From: Halalkalibacter okhensis
GTDB lineage: Bacteria > Bacillota > Bacilli > Bacillales > Bacillaceae_D
Assembly (NCBI RefSeq): GCF_000787375.1
Contig: NZ_JRJU01000001.1
Coordinates: 285,698-349,697, forward strand
Direction: 5' to 3'
DNA length: 64,000 nucleotides
Part shown: one piece after another, positions 54,872 through 63,623 of the stretch
Position numbering within the stretch: the stretch's first letter is position 1
How the letters are laid out: every line of letters begins with the position of its first letter
Translations under genes and position numbers: made by a program
Notes under the pieces: generated by a model
Told to the model about the DNA's origin: nothing
The model's database searches: none
The model's input: only the letters and a program-made list of their open reading frames with translations

Positions 54872-54970
54872 ATGTCAGGTACGGTTAAACCATCTTATAA
54901 CATTGGCTTCACTTTGCTTGTAGTCTTGTTCATTCTACTCATTATTGTAGGAGCAGCATACGTTTGCTAA
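54872..54970 (+). CDS. YjcZ-family small protein (copy 3)
   Basis: 32 residues: MSGTVKPSYNIGFTLLVVL then FILLIIVGAAYVC. Same LLVVLFILLIIVGAA core as the pair at 51.8-52.0 kb, with a longer N-terminus and C-terminal Cys. Ribosome site AAAGGATG. Confidence 0.8.
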   Translation: MSGTVKPSYNIGFTLLVVLFILLIIVGAAYVC

Positions 54971-55023
54971 GAAACACCGCATATGCGTTCTGTTCTTTGT
55001 TTATATACTCTCTTATCTATTAA

Positions 55024-55061
55024 AATAGGCAGAGAAGCCGCTACGCGCTTCTCTGCCTATT
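55024..55061. terminator. Bidirectional terminator yjcZ-like / yhaL
   Basis: 15-bp perfect stem AATAGGCAGAGAAGC / GCTTCTCTGCCTATT with 8-nt loop between convergent genes. Confidence 0.93.
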
Positions 55062-55072
55062 GTTCTCTTATT

Positions 55073-55348
55073 TTAGCCTTTACTTATCTTACGACGCTCT
55101 CTTTCTTCTTCAAGACGCTGCATATAAATATTACCTTCGTTTTCAATCCATTCTTGTTCTGTACGCTTGTCTTCAAGTGAATATTTAATTGAAAGATATC
55201 CACTTAACAAAATTCCAGCTAGTACAAAATAAACCCACCAAGGACTTGATAAGAGAACGGCTCCAACTGCTGTTTGGGTTAAGATAAACCCAAATGCAAG
55301 GATGGCTAGTAGAATCAATGCAAATCGTTTACTTGGTTTATTTTTCAT
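55073..55348 (-). CDS. yhaL: YhaL-like sporulation protein
   Basis: 91 residues: two hydrophobic segments (about 8-30 and 36-53, SSPWWVYFVLAGILLSGYLS) and a charged tail with EQEWIENEGNIYMQRLEEERERRK, which resembles B. subtilis YhaL, a sporulation-linked protein encoded beside yhaM. The N-terminal helix seems an extension relative to the shorter B. subtilis protein. The order yhaL-yhaM is retained. Confidence 0.82.
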   Translation of the reverse strand: MKNKPSKRFALILLAILAFGFILTQTAVGAVLLSSPWWVYFVLAGILLSGYLSIKYSLEDKRTEQEWIENEGNIYMQRLEEERERRKISKG

Positions 55349-55410
55349 ATTTACCCCTCCATGCTTTGTACCATTTACTATAGATTATGTACAAGCATCA
55401 AAGGTTAGAA

Positions 55411-56370
55411 CTAAAAATCGAATGGCGGTTCATGAAAACTAGGCTTATAAAAACTGCGATTGTCCATCGCCATGACTCTCTCTGAAAATTCTCCTGGTTG
55501 AACACGCTCTAATGCCCGGTCCATCATATTCATTTTAGCATCGATGTTATCAATCATATGCAACACTTCTGCCTCACGAATGACTGGTACTTTTGGACTT
55601 CCCCATTCACCTTTGCCGTGGTGAGATAAAATTAAATGCTGAAGAATAAGTACTTCTTCCCCTTCTATCCCAAGTTCTTTGGCAGCTTCTGCTATTTCAC
55701 TAACCATAATAGAAATGTGACCAATTAACTTGCCTTCGAGTGTATAGGATGTATCGACTGGACCAGAAAGCTCTTTAACTTTTCCAAGATCATGTAATAT
55801 AACCCCAGCAAACAAGAGGTCTGTATCAAGAGTCGGATATAACTCAGACAGGCTTTTTGCTACTTTTAACATGGATACAACATGGTAAGCAAGCCCAGAG
55901 ACAAATTCATGATGATTTTTTGTAGCAGCTGGCACTTCTAAAAATGCTTGCTGATGCTTCTTTAATAAATGACGGGTAATACGTTGTATACTAGGGTTTT
56001 TCATTTCAAAGATACATTGTGTAATTTCTTCTAGCATATCTGCCGGTGCTAAAGGAGCAGATCGAACAAAATCAGCGATGTTCACTTGATCCATCGCCGT
56101 CGTTGGCCGGATACTACTAATCTTCATTTGTAGTCTTCCACGATATTCTGACACTTCTCCATGAAGGTGAACGATTACTTGACTACAAAAAGCGGCTTCA
56201 TCATCAGGAGAACATCCCCATAATTTCGCTTCAATATCCCCTGTCTGATCACTTAAAATCAATGTCAAAAAAGGCTTCCCATTACTAGCGACTCCTTTTA
56301 CTGCTGACTTTATTAAGTAATACGTTTCTACTCGATCCCCAACTTTTTGAAATCGTATTCCTTTGCTCAT
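55411..56370 (-). CDS. yhaM: 3'-5' exoribonuclease YhaM
   Basis: Exoribonuclease that trims short RNAs and mRNA 3' ends. 319 residues from ATG 56370 (after GAGGTG). N-terminal OB fold ([19 protein letters not shown] near 33) and a C-terminal HD domain ([18 protein letters not shown] near 161, [41 protein letters not shown]), closely matching B. subtilis YhaM. Metal ligands H and HD are intact. Confidence 0.97.
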   Translation of the reverse strand: MSKGIRFQKVGDRVETYYLIKSAVKGVASNGKPFLTLILSDQTGDIEAKLWGCSPDDEAAFCSQVIVHLHGEVSEYRGRLQMKISSIRPTTAMDQVNIADFVRSAPLAPADMLEEITQCIFEMKNPSIQRITRHLLKKHQQAFLEVPAATKNHHEFVSGLAYHVVSMLKVAKSLSELYPTLDTDLLFAGVILHDLGKVKELSGPVDTSYTLEGKLIGHISIMVSEIAEAAKELGIEGEEVLILQHLILSHHGKGEWGSPKVPVIREAEVLHMIDNIDAKMNMMDRALERVQPGEFSERVMAMDNRSFYKPSFHEPPFDF

Positions 56371-56449
56371 ATCATTCACCTCAACATTATTCATATCTAT
56401 TAGTATAGCACATCACATAATTTGTTTTCATTAAAGCAAAAGGGAAATA

Positions 56450-56490
56450 GGGTTATCCAAAAAGTCTAGATTCGACCTAGTGGATAACCC
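56450..56490 (-). terminator. cssRS operon terminator
   Basis: GGGTTATCCA (56450-56459) and TGGATAACCC (56481-56490) form a 10-bp stem; CTAG/CTAG inside can extend it. It lies 25 bp past the cssS stop. Confidence 0.75.
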
Positions 56491-56514
56491 CAAAAACATG
56501 GTTAAAAAATGCCT

Positions 56515-57876
56515 TTATTTCTTTTTCGTTTTTTTCAATTCATGTTGCGGAAAGGATATAGAAAACTTCACTCCTGTTTCCGTATTCTCAACTTTAGGAC
56601 ACCCTCCATGCAATTCCGTAATTCTCTTAACAATTGCAAGACCCAGTCCAAACTTCCCTTTATTGCCTTTATAAAACGGATTGAAAAGCTGCGGTAAATC
56701 TTGTGCTGGTATCGAATCTCCATTATTTTCAACCGTTATGAGTACTTGATCTTCCTTTAGAGATGCTTTCATCCATATCGTATCTTTGGCGTACCTGAGC
56801 GCATTTTCAACTAAGTTCTCTAATAGAACTTCAAGCTGTTCAACATCACCAGAGAAGCGGGTCTCAGCTCCCTCAACTAATATTTTCACATCTTCTCTTT
56901 GGACGCGGAACCTCTCTTCTATTTGAAAAGCTATTTGTCCAAATACAAGCTCCTCATGCTTTGGACTCTCTTCTTTCAATGAGTCTAATTTCGTATAATA
57001 CAACATATCGATGACACGACGTTCCATTCTGTTTGCTTCCTCAATAATCACATCCATCGTTTGCTCCATGTTGTTTTTAGGCATAATGCCATCTTTCACG
57101 GAATGAGCATAGCTTTTTATCACCATGATCGGTGTTTTCAGTTCATGGGAAGCATGTTGAATAAACGTCTTCTGGGCACGATCATATAAATTTAAATTTT
57201 GACGCATTCTTTCAAACTGATCAGATAACCGCTGAAAATCTTCATCACCTTTCCATTTCAACGGTTCTTGCCAATCACGATTGGCGATTTGCTCTAAATG
57301 ATTCCCTAAAATTATTAGTGGTTGGCGTAAATAATGCTTCAACCAAATAGCAGGGATTAAACTTAAACAGCTTGTTAGCAGCAAGATATAGAGCAACCTT
57401 TCCCACAGCCGATTAACCATTTCATCACGGTATGTATCCCACATGTACGAAATATGAAATGCTGGTCGCTCATCAATTTGCGCCTTCGTAATAACATAAA
57501 AAACAGTGGCACCGCCATATTGAATTTCATAACGGCCACGGTGCGCCTCTTGTCTATAGGCATTTTGAGCCATTTCCTGTAAAACTTCTTTTGGCGGGGG
57601 CGCTCCCTCTGTCGCACGCCCCAATGTATCATAAATTAAAAAGTGTCCCACTCTTCCTGGGTCTCGATCCGTAAACTCTTGTTCATTTCTTGGATTGATT
57701 AAATCAAGTAGTGGATAGGCACTTCTAATTTGTTCATGTTCAATAATACGGTACGTTTCATCTGTCATTGTCCCTTTTATTGAAATTGGATAAATAATAA
57801 TAATGGAGAGAACAACTATTACAATAATCGAGATAAACGCAAGCCAAATGCGCTGCGTCAAATTAACTTTAATCAT
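56515..57876 (-). CDS. cssS: Secretion-stress sensor kinase CssS
   Basis: Membrane histidine kinase of 453 residues: helix 8-33, an extracytoplasmic domain of about 130 residues, helix 165-185, HAMP, the phosphorylation site FIQHASHELKTPIMVIKSYAHS (near 242), and HATPase (ENLVENALRYA, GKFGLGLAIVKRITELHGG). The size equals that of B. subtilis CssS and the partner is clearly CssR-like. It senses misfolded secreted protein at the membrane-wall interface; CssR then induces htrA/htrB. No htrA gene is in this window. Overlaps cssR by 4 bp. Confidence 0.88.
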   Translation of the reverse strand: MIKVNLTQRIWLAFISIIVIVVLSIIIIYPISIKGTMTDETYRIIEHEQIRSAYPLLDLINPRNEQEFTDRDPGRVGHFLIYDTLGRATEGAPPPKEVLQEMAQNAYRQEAHRGRYEIQYGGATVFYVITKAQIDERPAFHISYMWDTYRDEMVNRLWERLLYILLLTSCLSLIPAIWLKHYLRQPLIILGNHLEQIANRDWQEPLKWKGDEDFQRLSDQFERMRQNLNLYDRAQKTFIQHASHELKTPIMVIKSYAHSVKDGIMPKNNMEQTMDVIIEEANRMERRVIDMLYYTKLDSLKEESPKHEELVFGQIAFQIEERFRVQREDVKILVEGAETRFSGDVEQLEVLLENLVENALRYAKDTIWMKASLKEDQVLITVENNGDSIPAQDLPQLFNPFYKGNKGKFGLGLAIVKRITELHGGCPKVENTETGVKFSISFPQHELKKTKKK

Positions 57877-58556
57877 GAAGACAAAATCCTATATCCGTAT
57901 CCGTATAACGTTTCAAGATGAACCCTAGGCATTTTTTTACGTACACGTCGAACAACATCATCCACTGCACGTTCTGATCCAAAATAATTTTCGCCCCAAA
58001 CATGTTCAATAATCTTTTCTCTTGAGAACGCTTTGCCCACTTCTCCTGTTAAAAGCAAGATTAAATCCATTTCTTTTGTTGTTAAATCGACCAGTTGCTC
58101 ACCTTCTGCTTCTTCATCGACAACTGTACGGCCAACCGGGTCAATTGTATATTGATTCAATTCAATTTTCTTTTGTTCTTGAGTGGATACTCCGTAAACT
58201 CGATTTAATAATTTCTTTGCTCGTATAATTAATTCTTGTGGCAAGAAAGGTTTCGCTAAATAATCATCACTTCCCATTTCCAAACCGAGCACTCGATCTA
58301 AATCTTGATCTCTTGCCGATATAAAGATAACTGGTGTATCTGTTTCCTCTTTAACTGCTTTTAGCAATTGATATCCATCTGTTCCTGGTAGCATAATATC
58401 AAGAATCCATAAATGAGGTTTGTCCATTATAGCATCTCGAGCTGCATCACCATCGTTAAAGACTTTAACAGTCCAACCTTCTTTCTCTAAATAGGCTTTT
58501 AACACTTCAGACAAATTTTCTTCATCTTCAACTAAATAGACTAGATATTCAGCCAT
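57873..58556 (-). CDS. cssR: Secretion-stress response regulator CssR
   Basis: OmpR-type regulator, 227 residues. Receiver with VEDEENL, acceptor Asp in HLWILDIMLPGTDGYQLL (near 54), ISARDQDLDRVLGLEMGSDDYLAKPF; C-terminal winged helix (LTTKEMDLILLL, FSREKIIEHVWGENYFGSERAVDDVVRRVRKKM in pieces, LYGYGYRI). The receiver is very similar to B. subtilis CssR as I recall it. AAGGAGG before ATG. Near prsA and yidC2, which links it to protein export. Confidence 0.92.
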   Translation of the reverse strand: MAEYLVYLVEDEENLSEVLKAYLEKEGWTVKVFNDGDAARDAIMDKPHLWILDIMLPGTDGYQLLKAVKEETDTPVIFISARDQDLDRVLGLEMGSDDYLAKPFLPQELIIRAKKLLNRVYGVSTQEQKKIELNQYTIDPVGRTVVDEEAEGEQLVDLTTKEMDLILLLTGEVGKAFSREKIIEHVWGENYFGSERAVDDVVRRVRKKMPRVHLETLYGYGYRILSS

Positions 58557-58845
58557 ATCTGTTTCCTCCTTGTAAAAACAACTCTAAGTACAATCTTAGG
58601 TATATTGTATCTTATTTTAATCGATGAAACGAGTTTCAAGTATAAGATCCACTACTATCAAACATATTTACACTTTTTCTCATAATCATGCATGTTTTGA
58701 TTGTTTTCGGGAAACCTATTCTGATTTCGCTATTTCCCGGGTAAAAGTGACGGAAATAAGTGTAATCCGACAAAAAAGCAACCAAGCCACAATGACTTTG
58801 ATTGCTTACTCAACATATTATATTTCTCCTTCTACGAGAATTACA

Positions 58846-59286
58846 TTAAACAAGTGTCGCAATAGCCGTTAAAGCAGCTAGTGGCAAGATAATCCGATTC
58901 CATCCTCGCGGGCGTGGATATGGTCCATAAGGATACGGGTAATACGGATACGGTGGATAGTATGGGTATGGCGGATACGGTGGATAATACCCTGGATAAT
59001 ATCTCTCAGTTCCCCCTTGTCTAGCCATCGATTCTTGTGGATGATACGCAAATGCATCCGTATCATTAGGGCTAGGTTGTAGCATTGCTAGTGGATCTGG
59101 CCCTTGCATCAATTGTGCTAAATCCATATATTGTCCCATTTCATCAACAGGAACCATGACATAGACATGTTGGTCATCGACATGTTCTATAATTCCTGAA
59201 TATCCATAGCCATTACCAACGTGCAATTGCACTGGTTGATGTAAATGCTGCTGACATTGCATTTTCATATTTTGGTGGTGACTCAT
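58846..59286 (-). CDS. Pro/Tyr-rich hydrophilic protein, spore-coat-like
   Basis: 146 residues. The N-terminal part (about 12-65) resembles a small KOW/Lsm-like beta module (QPVQLHVGNGYGYSGIIEHVDDQHVYVMVP in pieces). The middle is low complexity with (P/Y)-rich repeats such as PYPPYPYYPPYPYYPYPYG, and the C-terminus is a hydrophobic segment. Pro/Tyr-rich tracts of this type are frequent in spore coat and crust proteins, so such a role is a guess. AAAAGGAGGAGG ribosome site. Confidence 0.65.
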   Translation of the reverse strand: MSHHQNMKMQCQQHLHQPVQLHVGNGYGYSGIIEHVDDQHVYVMVPVDEMGQYMDLAQLMQGPDPLAMLQPSPNDTDAFAYHPQESMARQGGTERYYPGYYPPYPPYPYYPPYPYYPYPYGPYPRPRGWNRIILPLAALTAIATLV

Positions 59287-59361
59287 CCTACCTCCTCCTT
59301 TTCGTTATAGCCTATTCAAAAAAGTAGGATTGGGTGAATGCTGATATTTTGTGTCTTCACA

Positions 59362-59395
59362 CAGAAAAAGCATAGCGGATGCTATGCTTTTTCTG
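59362..59395. terminator. yidC2 terminator
   Basis: 15-bp perfect stem CAGAAAAAGCATAGC / GCTATGCTTTTTCTG with a 4-nt loop, just past the yidC2 stop. Confidence 0.93.
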
Positions 59396-59399
59396 CGAT

Positions 59400-60164
59400 T
59401 TAAGATTTACTCACTTGAGCTGTTTGTTGTTCAAAACGGGTTACAGTGAAATACGTCTGGACAATCATAAATATATTTCCAACAACCCAGTACAATGAAA
59501 GAGCTGATGGTAAAGTCATACCTGCTACAATAATCATAACTGGCATAATATACATCATGATCTTCATCTGATCATTTAACTGTACTGCAGACATTCTCAC
59601 TTGCAGAAATGTCGTTGCCCCTGCAATCAAAGGGAGCAAATACAAAGGATCAGGATTGCCTAAATCAAACCATAAAAACGTATGCAAGGCAATTTGCTCT
59701 GTCCTCATAATCGCAAAGTAAAACGCCATCATCACGGGTAGTTGGACAAATAACGGAAGACAACCCGCCATCGGATTGACACCATGTTGTTGGTAAAGAG
59801 AGAATAATTCTTTCTGCATCTCTTGTTGTTTTTTTGGATCTTTTTTCGTAGCCTCTTTATACTTGCTTTGTAGCTTCTCCATCTCAGGGCGAAGCGTTTG
59901 TAGGGCACGAGTACTTTTTTGTTGTTTTAATACTAAAGGAAGCAAAGCTAATCTGACCACGATTGTTACTAATACAATAGCTAATCCATAACTTCCATTA
60001 AATAATTCAGCAACATATATCAACAGCCACGACATGGGATAGACAAAAAAATGATTCCATATCCCTTCCGTTTCAGCTGTTATCGGCACATGATCTACAC
60101 TACCGCAAGCACTCATAGTCACTAAGATTCCAAAGAACAAAAATAATAAAGCTAGTTTCTTCAC
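59400..60164 (-). CDS. yidC2: Membrane protein insertase YidC2
   Basis: YidC/Oxa1-family insertase, 254 residues, with a lipoprotein signal (lipobox MSAC, Cys near 20) and five membrane segments. Conserved regions: [26 protein letters not shown] (contains the hydrophilic-groove Arg, near 70), the cytosolic hairpin of two charged helices (100-135), [23 protein letters not shown], and [20 protein letters not shown] 60164; the AAGGAGG site (60172-60178) is partly buried in a hairpin formed with the end of the upstream leader gene. B. subtilis has SpoIIIJ and YidC2 (YqjG); the arrest-leader context points to YidC2. Confidence 0.95.
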   Translation of the reverse strand: MKKLALLFLFFGILVTMSACGSVDHVPITAETEGIWNHFFVYPMSWLLIYVAELFNGSYGLAIVLVTIVVRLALLPLVLKQQKSTRALQTLRPEMEKLQSKYKEATKKDPKKQQEMQKELFSLYQQHGVNPMAGCLPLFVQLPVMMAFYFAIMRTEQIALHTFLWFDLGNPDPLYLLPLIAGATTFLQVRMSAVQLNDQMKIMMYIMPVMIIVAGMTLPSALSLYWVVGNIFMIVQTYFTVTRFEQQTAQVSKS

Positions 60165-60175
60165 AAAAGTTCCTC

Positions 60176-60211
60176 CTTGTTGTTTTCAGTTTTTCGTTAG
60201 AAAACAACAAG
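60176..60211 (-). promoter_or_regulatory. SD-sequestering hairpin of the mifM-yidC2 switch
   Basis: Perfect 12-bp stem: on the minus strand CTTGTTGTTTTC (60211-60200) pairs with GAAAACAACAAG (60187-60176), with a 12-nt loop. The 5' arm is the last four sense codons (LVVF) of the leader ORF. The 3' arm ends in the AAG of the yidC2 Shine-Dalgarno AAGGAGG. A ribosome halted a few codons before the leader stop would open this stem and free the yidC2 start region. Confidence 0.85.
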
Positions 60212-60466
60212 AATAGGGTCTTCATCATCATTTTTTTTATGATCGATCAATGAAGGAATTTTTGGCCGGTACTGTTTGGAAGACGGCTGGATAAGACTTG
60301 AATTCCATTCTGCATGATCGTCTATACGGATATGTTGTCTCTTCCAACTTGCTCGCAGTTCCCATTCAATCATCAAAACATTCGCTTTGGTAAACGCCGC
60401 AACAACCAAAACAGTCATTATAACCGTAACCCATACCATCGTCATATCTGACAGAATTTCAACCAT
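60197..60466 (-). CDS. mifM: MifM-like translation-arrest leader peptide
   Basis: 89-residue membrane-tethered leader encoded directly upstream of yidC2. One hydrophobic helix (about residues 9-33) with acidic N-terminus (MVEILSD) and basic residues after it (RASWKRQHIR) predicts N-out/C-in topology. The C-terminus has KKNDDED (acidic DDED at about 80-83) before PILVVF. B. subtilis MifM, as I recall it, has the same plan, ending with a NDEEDA arrest site. It monitors membrane insertion capacity and derepresses yidC2. Start ATG 60466 follows AGGAGG; the frame extends to 60493, but that would lie in the promoter. Confidence 0.8.
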   Translation of the reverse strand: MVEILSDMTMVWVTVIMTVLVVAAFTKANVLMIEWELRASWKRQHIRIDDHAEWNSSLIQPSSKQYRPKIPSLIDHKKNDDEDPILVVF

Positions 60467-60491
60467 CTCATCCACCTCCTCTGTTACGTTC

Positions 60492-60520
60492 ATCTTATCA
60501 CAAAATGATTAGCTAAACAA
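60492..60520 (-). promoter_or_regulatory. Sigma-A promoter of mifM-yidC2
   Basis: On the minus strand TTGTTT (60520-60515) and TAAGAT (60497-60492) are 17 bp apart. Transcription would start near 60485, giving a leader of about 19 nt that contains only the mifM ribosome site. Confidence 0.65.
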
Positions 60521-60560
60521 AAGACAGTTACAACCAATTTTTTAACAAGTCATGCTACTT

Positions 60561-62411
60561 TTATTGGTAAAACCTCATCAAGTCTCCATAAATGACTTTA
60601 TCAGAAAGACCTAAATCTAATTTTGCTTTTTCAAAGAACGGTTCACATTTCTCTAGCTGAGTTTCCTGTTCACTTGCTTTTTCATAGCAAGATCCCTTCG
60701 TGTAAACAAATTCATCTGTAATAAAACTTCCATCGCGCAAAACGGCAAATGATGGGCGTTCCTTTGAAAATAAATCAGTTCCAAATTGAATATCTTCCCG
60801 AGTATCAATTCCAAGCAAATGCATAATCGTCGGTTTTACATCGATTTGCCCTGAGATACTATGACTAACCTTAGGTTCATGCCCTGGAATATGTATCAAC
60901 ATGGGAACCTTTTGTAATTGCACATGGTCAAATGGAGTTAATTTTTCTTTCCCCAAAAACAGGCTCATCGCTCGATGATGATATTCTGAAATTCCATAAT
61001 GGTCTCCATATAAAATAAAAATGGATTCGTCATAAATGCCTTCTTCCTTTGCTCGCTCAAAGAATTGTTCAAGTGCATAATCCATATAGCGCACTGTAGG
61101 AAAATAACGATTTAATGTCCCACTGTTAGAATCAAATTCGTTAATCATTTTATCTTCTTCCCCTAATTCGAACGGGAAATGATTCGTTAACGTAATAAGC
61201 TTTGTATAATAAGGCTCTGGTTGCGACTTTAATAAATCAATTGATTGTTCAAAGAAATCTACATCTTTAAGCCCCCAACCAATTGAATTTTCTTCATTTA
61301 CAGTATACGAAGCAATATCAAAGAACTTGTCATAGCCAAATTGTAAATACATCATATCTCTATTCCAAAAGCTTTTATTATTAGCATGCATAACCGTAGA
61401 GTAATAGCCTTGTTCATTCACAATCTCTGGCAAACTATTATACTCATTCCCTGCATGCGTAAAAAAGACAGACCCACTCTCTCTACCAAATAAAGAGTTC
61501 GCAACTAAGAATTCGGAATCTGATGTTTTCCCTTGCGCTGTTTGATGATAAAACTCATCAAAATAGTAGCTATCCTCTTTTAGTTGATTTAAAAACGGTG
61601 TAATTTCTTCTCCATCAATTGTTTCATTAAGCACAAAGCTTTGAATAGATTCCATCGAGATTAGTATGACATTTTTTCCTTCTGCAATGCCAAACATATC
61701 AGCGTCTGGTTCCTTGTAGTTCTCGTTTCGATAACGAATGACTTCATCGATATCAGAGCTCTCCGCGAATACTCGTTGCGCCTTTGAATGAGATTGAACA
61801 TAAATATCGTATACATGATAGTTCATAATTCCAATATTTTTCACTAACATTTCTCTGTCAAAAGCTCTTGTAAGTAATTGAGGTCTCTCTAGTTGAGCAA
61901 CGCTGACATTTAAGGAAAACAAAAGCGCGGTTATAGCAAGCATAGCGACAACCTCTCTGTTGCTTCTCAAGTGCAAAGGGACAGCTTTTTTGAACAGGAT
62001 ATAAAGAAGCACCAAAATGTCAATCAGTAAAATGAGATCTGCCCACCTTACTAATTCCACAATACTCCCTTGTATGTCTTGTGCATTACTCGTTTGAAAT
62101 AAAACAGGCCAAGTAAGAAAATCATTAAAAAAACGAAAATATAGTAGGTTAAAATAAAGTATACATGTTCCTACTGTACTTAAGACCACAACCATTATAT
62201 TTCTCACTTTTCCACTAAAAAATAAACTAAGCCCTATTAATAAGACCGCTGAACTTATTGGATTCATTAATAACAATACTTCTTGTAAAGGATTCTCCGA
62301 TTGAATTCGAAATCCAAATTTATAAAGTACATACGTTTTTACACATAAAAAAAAGACCGCTATTAAAAAAAATCTTGATCTCATGAATGCGGCTTTAATT
62401 TTTGCCCCCAT
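60561..62411 (-). CDS. LtaS-like lipoteichoic acid synthase
   Basis: 616 residues: five N-terminal membrane helices (about 12-30, 45-65, 72-95, 120-138, 155-175) and an extracytoplasmic sulfatase/alkaline-phosphatase-fold domain. The metal-site Glu lies in NVILISMESIQSF (near 247). The catalytic Thr is in HQTAQGKTSDSEF (near 295). ILYGDHYGISEYHHRAMS carries the Asp-His ligands (near 480). It polymerises or primes polyglycerol phosphate. Bacillus has several paralogues (LtaS, YfnI, YqgS, YvgJ); which one this is cannot be told. Confidence 0.94.
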   Translation of the reverse strand: MGAKIKAAFMRSRFFLIAVFFLCVKTYVLYKFGFRIQSENPLQEVLLLMNPISSAVLLIGLSLFFSGKVRNIMVVVLSTVGTCILYFNLLYFRFFNDFLTWPVLFQTSNAQDIQGSIVELVRWADLILLIDILVLLYILFKKAVPLHLRSNREVVAMLAITALLFSLNVSVAQLERPQLLTRAFDREMLVKNIGIMNYHVYDIYVQSHSKAQRVFAESSDIDEVIRYRNENYKEPDADMFGIAEGKNVILISMESIQSFVLNETIDGEEITPFLNQLKEDSYYFDEFYHQTAQGKTSDSEFLVANSLFGRESGSVFFTHAGNEYNSLPEIVNEQGYYSTVMHANNKSFWNRDMMYLQFGYDKFFDIASYTVNEENSIGWGLKDVDFFEQSIDLLKSQPEPYYTKLITLTNHFPFELGEEDKMINEFDSNSGTLNRYFPTVRYMDYALEQFFERAKEEGIYDESIFILYGDHYGISEYHHRAMSLFLGKEKLTPFDHVQLQKVPMLIHIPGHEPKVSHSISGQIDVKPTIMHLLGIDTREDIQFGTDLFSKERPSFAVLRDGSFITDEFVYTKGSCYEKASEQETQLEKCEPFFEKAKLDLGLSDKVIYGDLMRFYQ

Positions 62412-62536
62412 TTTCTAACTCCTCTCACTAATAAACAATTTTTTACAAATGTAAAACTACCTTCTAATATATTATTCTTTTCTAGCTACAAGTCAATAAA
62501 AATCACTCTTTTTATATCAGTTTCTTAAAAAAATAA

Positions 62537-62562
62537 AAAAACACCAACCGTAATGGTTGATG
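62537..62562 (-). terminator. Terminator of the yhaX-like gene
   Basis: On the minus strand CATCAACC / GGTTGGTG (one G-U pair) with a 5-nt loop, followed by TTTTTTTATTTTTTT. Confidence 0.85.
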
Positions 62563-62579
62563 CTAAACGTTAATTCTAT

Positions 62580-63422
62580 TTATAATTGCACTCGTAATTG
62601 TTTGCGAAATACTTCACGTATCATATAGGACACACCGTTTTGCTCATTTGAACGCGTTAACCAATCTGCCACTTCTTTAACGGATTCCGTCGCATTTCCC
62701 ATTGCCACACCTAGACCAACTTGATTGACCATATCAACATCGGTATTTTGTGATCCTACCGCTACCATTTCATCTGCACCTATTCCTAGATATTGCCCGA
62801 GTGTTTGTAATCCTCTTGCTTTAGAAACACCTACACTCACAATCTCAAATCTACCTGGTGCTGATTCTAACATTTTAACCCCAGCAACCACTTCTTCAAT
62901 CTGCCTAATTGCTCGTTTTTGATCTTCTTTATTAAAGAACTGAACTTGAACTTTTGGAGGTGAAATGGGCTCTTGCATTAGCTGCTCACAAACAGAGTCT
63001 ACAAAGCGAATCGGGTAAAATAATGGATCTCCCACCCCTATCGTCATTTTGGCTATTAAATGGTTCCTTTGTTTCACTTTATTTCCAATCGAAAAGTCTT
63101 CATGCAGTACTCGAATGTGACAGTCATACCTTTCTAAAATATCAACTACTTGCAGAGCTTTCTCTTCCTTAATTCGACGTACAAAAATAGGTTCATCGGC
63201 GTCTTGGGCAATAAAAGCTCCATCACTAGTAATCAGACATCCGTCAACTTTTAAAGCTTTAGCTATTTTCTTTGCAGATGCATATGGCCTTGATGTTGCA
63301 AGAGTAACATATACTCCTTTTTCTTTCACATACATAATGGCATCCTTTGTTTGCTTCGTGATTTTCGCATTTGATTTTAAAATGGTTCCATCGATGTTTA
63401 GGGCTAGCAGTTTATAAGTCAT
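62580..63422 (-). CDS. yhaX: Cof-type HAD-family protein, YhaX-like
   Basis: Cof/IIB-type HAD hydrolase fold, 280 residues: motif I LALNIDGTILKSNAKI (near 6), motif II TLATSRPYASA (near 41), the C-terminal motif GVSKARGLQTLGQYLG (near 203) and VAVGSQNTDVDMVNQVGLGVAMGNA (near 221). The normal nucleophile Asp of DxDGT is Asn here (N-I-D-G-T). I recall the same ALNIDG in B. subtilis YhaX, a sporulation-expressed protein, so it is probably a family trait and phosphatase activity is doubtful. Confidence 0.85.
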   Translation of the reverse strand: MTYKLLALNIDGTILKSNAKITKQTKDAIMYVKEKGVYVTLATSRPYASAKKIAKALKVDGCLITSDGAFIAQDADEPIFVRRIKEEKALQVVDILERYDCHIRVLHEDFSIGNKVKQRNHLIAKMTIGVGDPLFYPIRFVDSVCEQLMQEPISPPKVQVQFFNKEDQKRAIRQIEEVVAGVKMLESAPGRFEIVSVGVSKARGLQTLGQYLGIGADEMVAVGSQNTDVDMVNQVGLGVAMGNATESVKEVADWLTRSNEQNGVSYMIREVFRKQLRVQL

Positions 63423-63623
63423 TGTCGAAAGTCCCCCTTCTTCATGTTGTCCCTATGCTGAGCTTCCCTAATAAAAGGCTTGCTCTTTATAAGTAGACTA
63501 TGAGGGTAGCTCGTTTATTAGAACCTAGACGTAGCATTGAATCTTTTTTATACTGTAACTACTGCACTTTTGGTATGCCCGCTAGATAGGTAAATAGAAA
63601 AATCATTTTAAGAAGGGATTCTT

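Noticed and set aside
58624..58872. 82-codon plus-strand ORF between cssR and the Pro/Tyr-rich gene
   Set aside because: No ribosome site, runs into the opposite-strand gene, and the peptide has no recognisable features.
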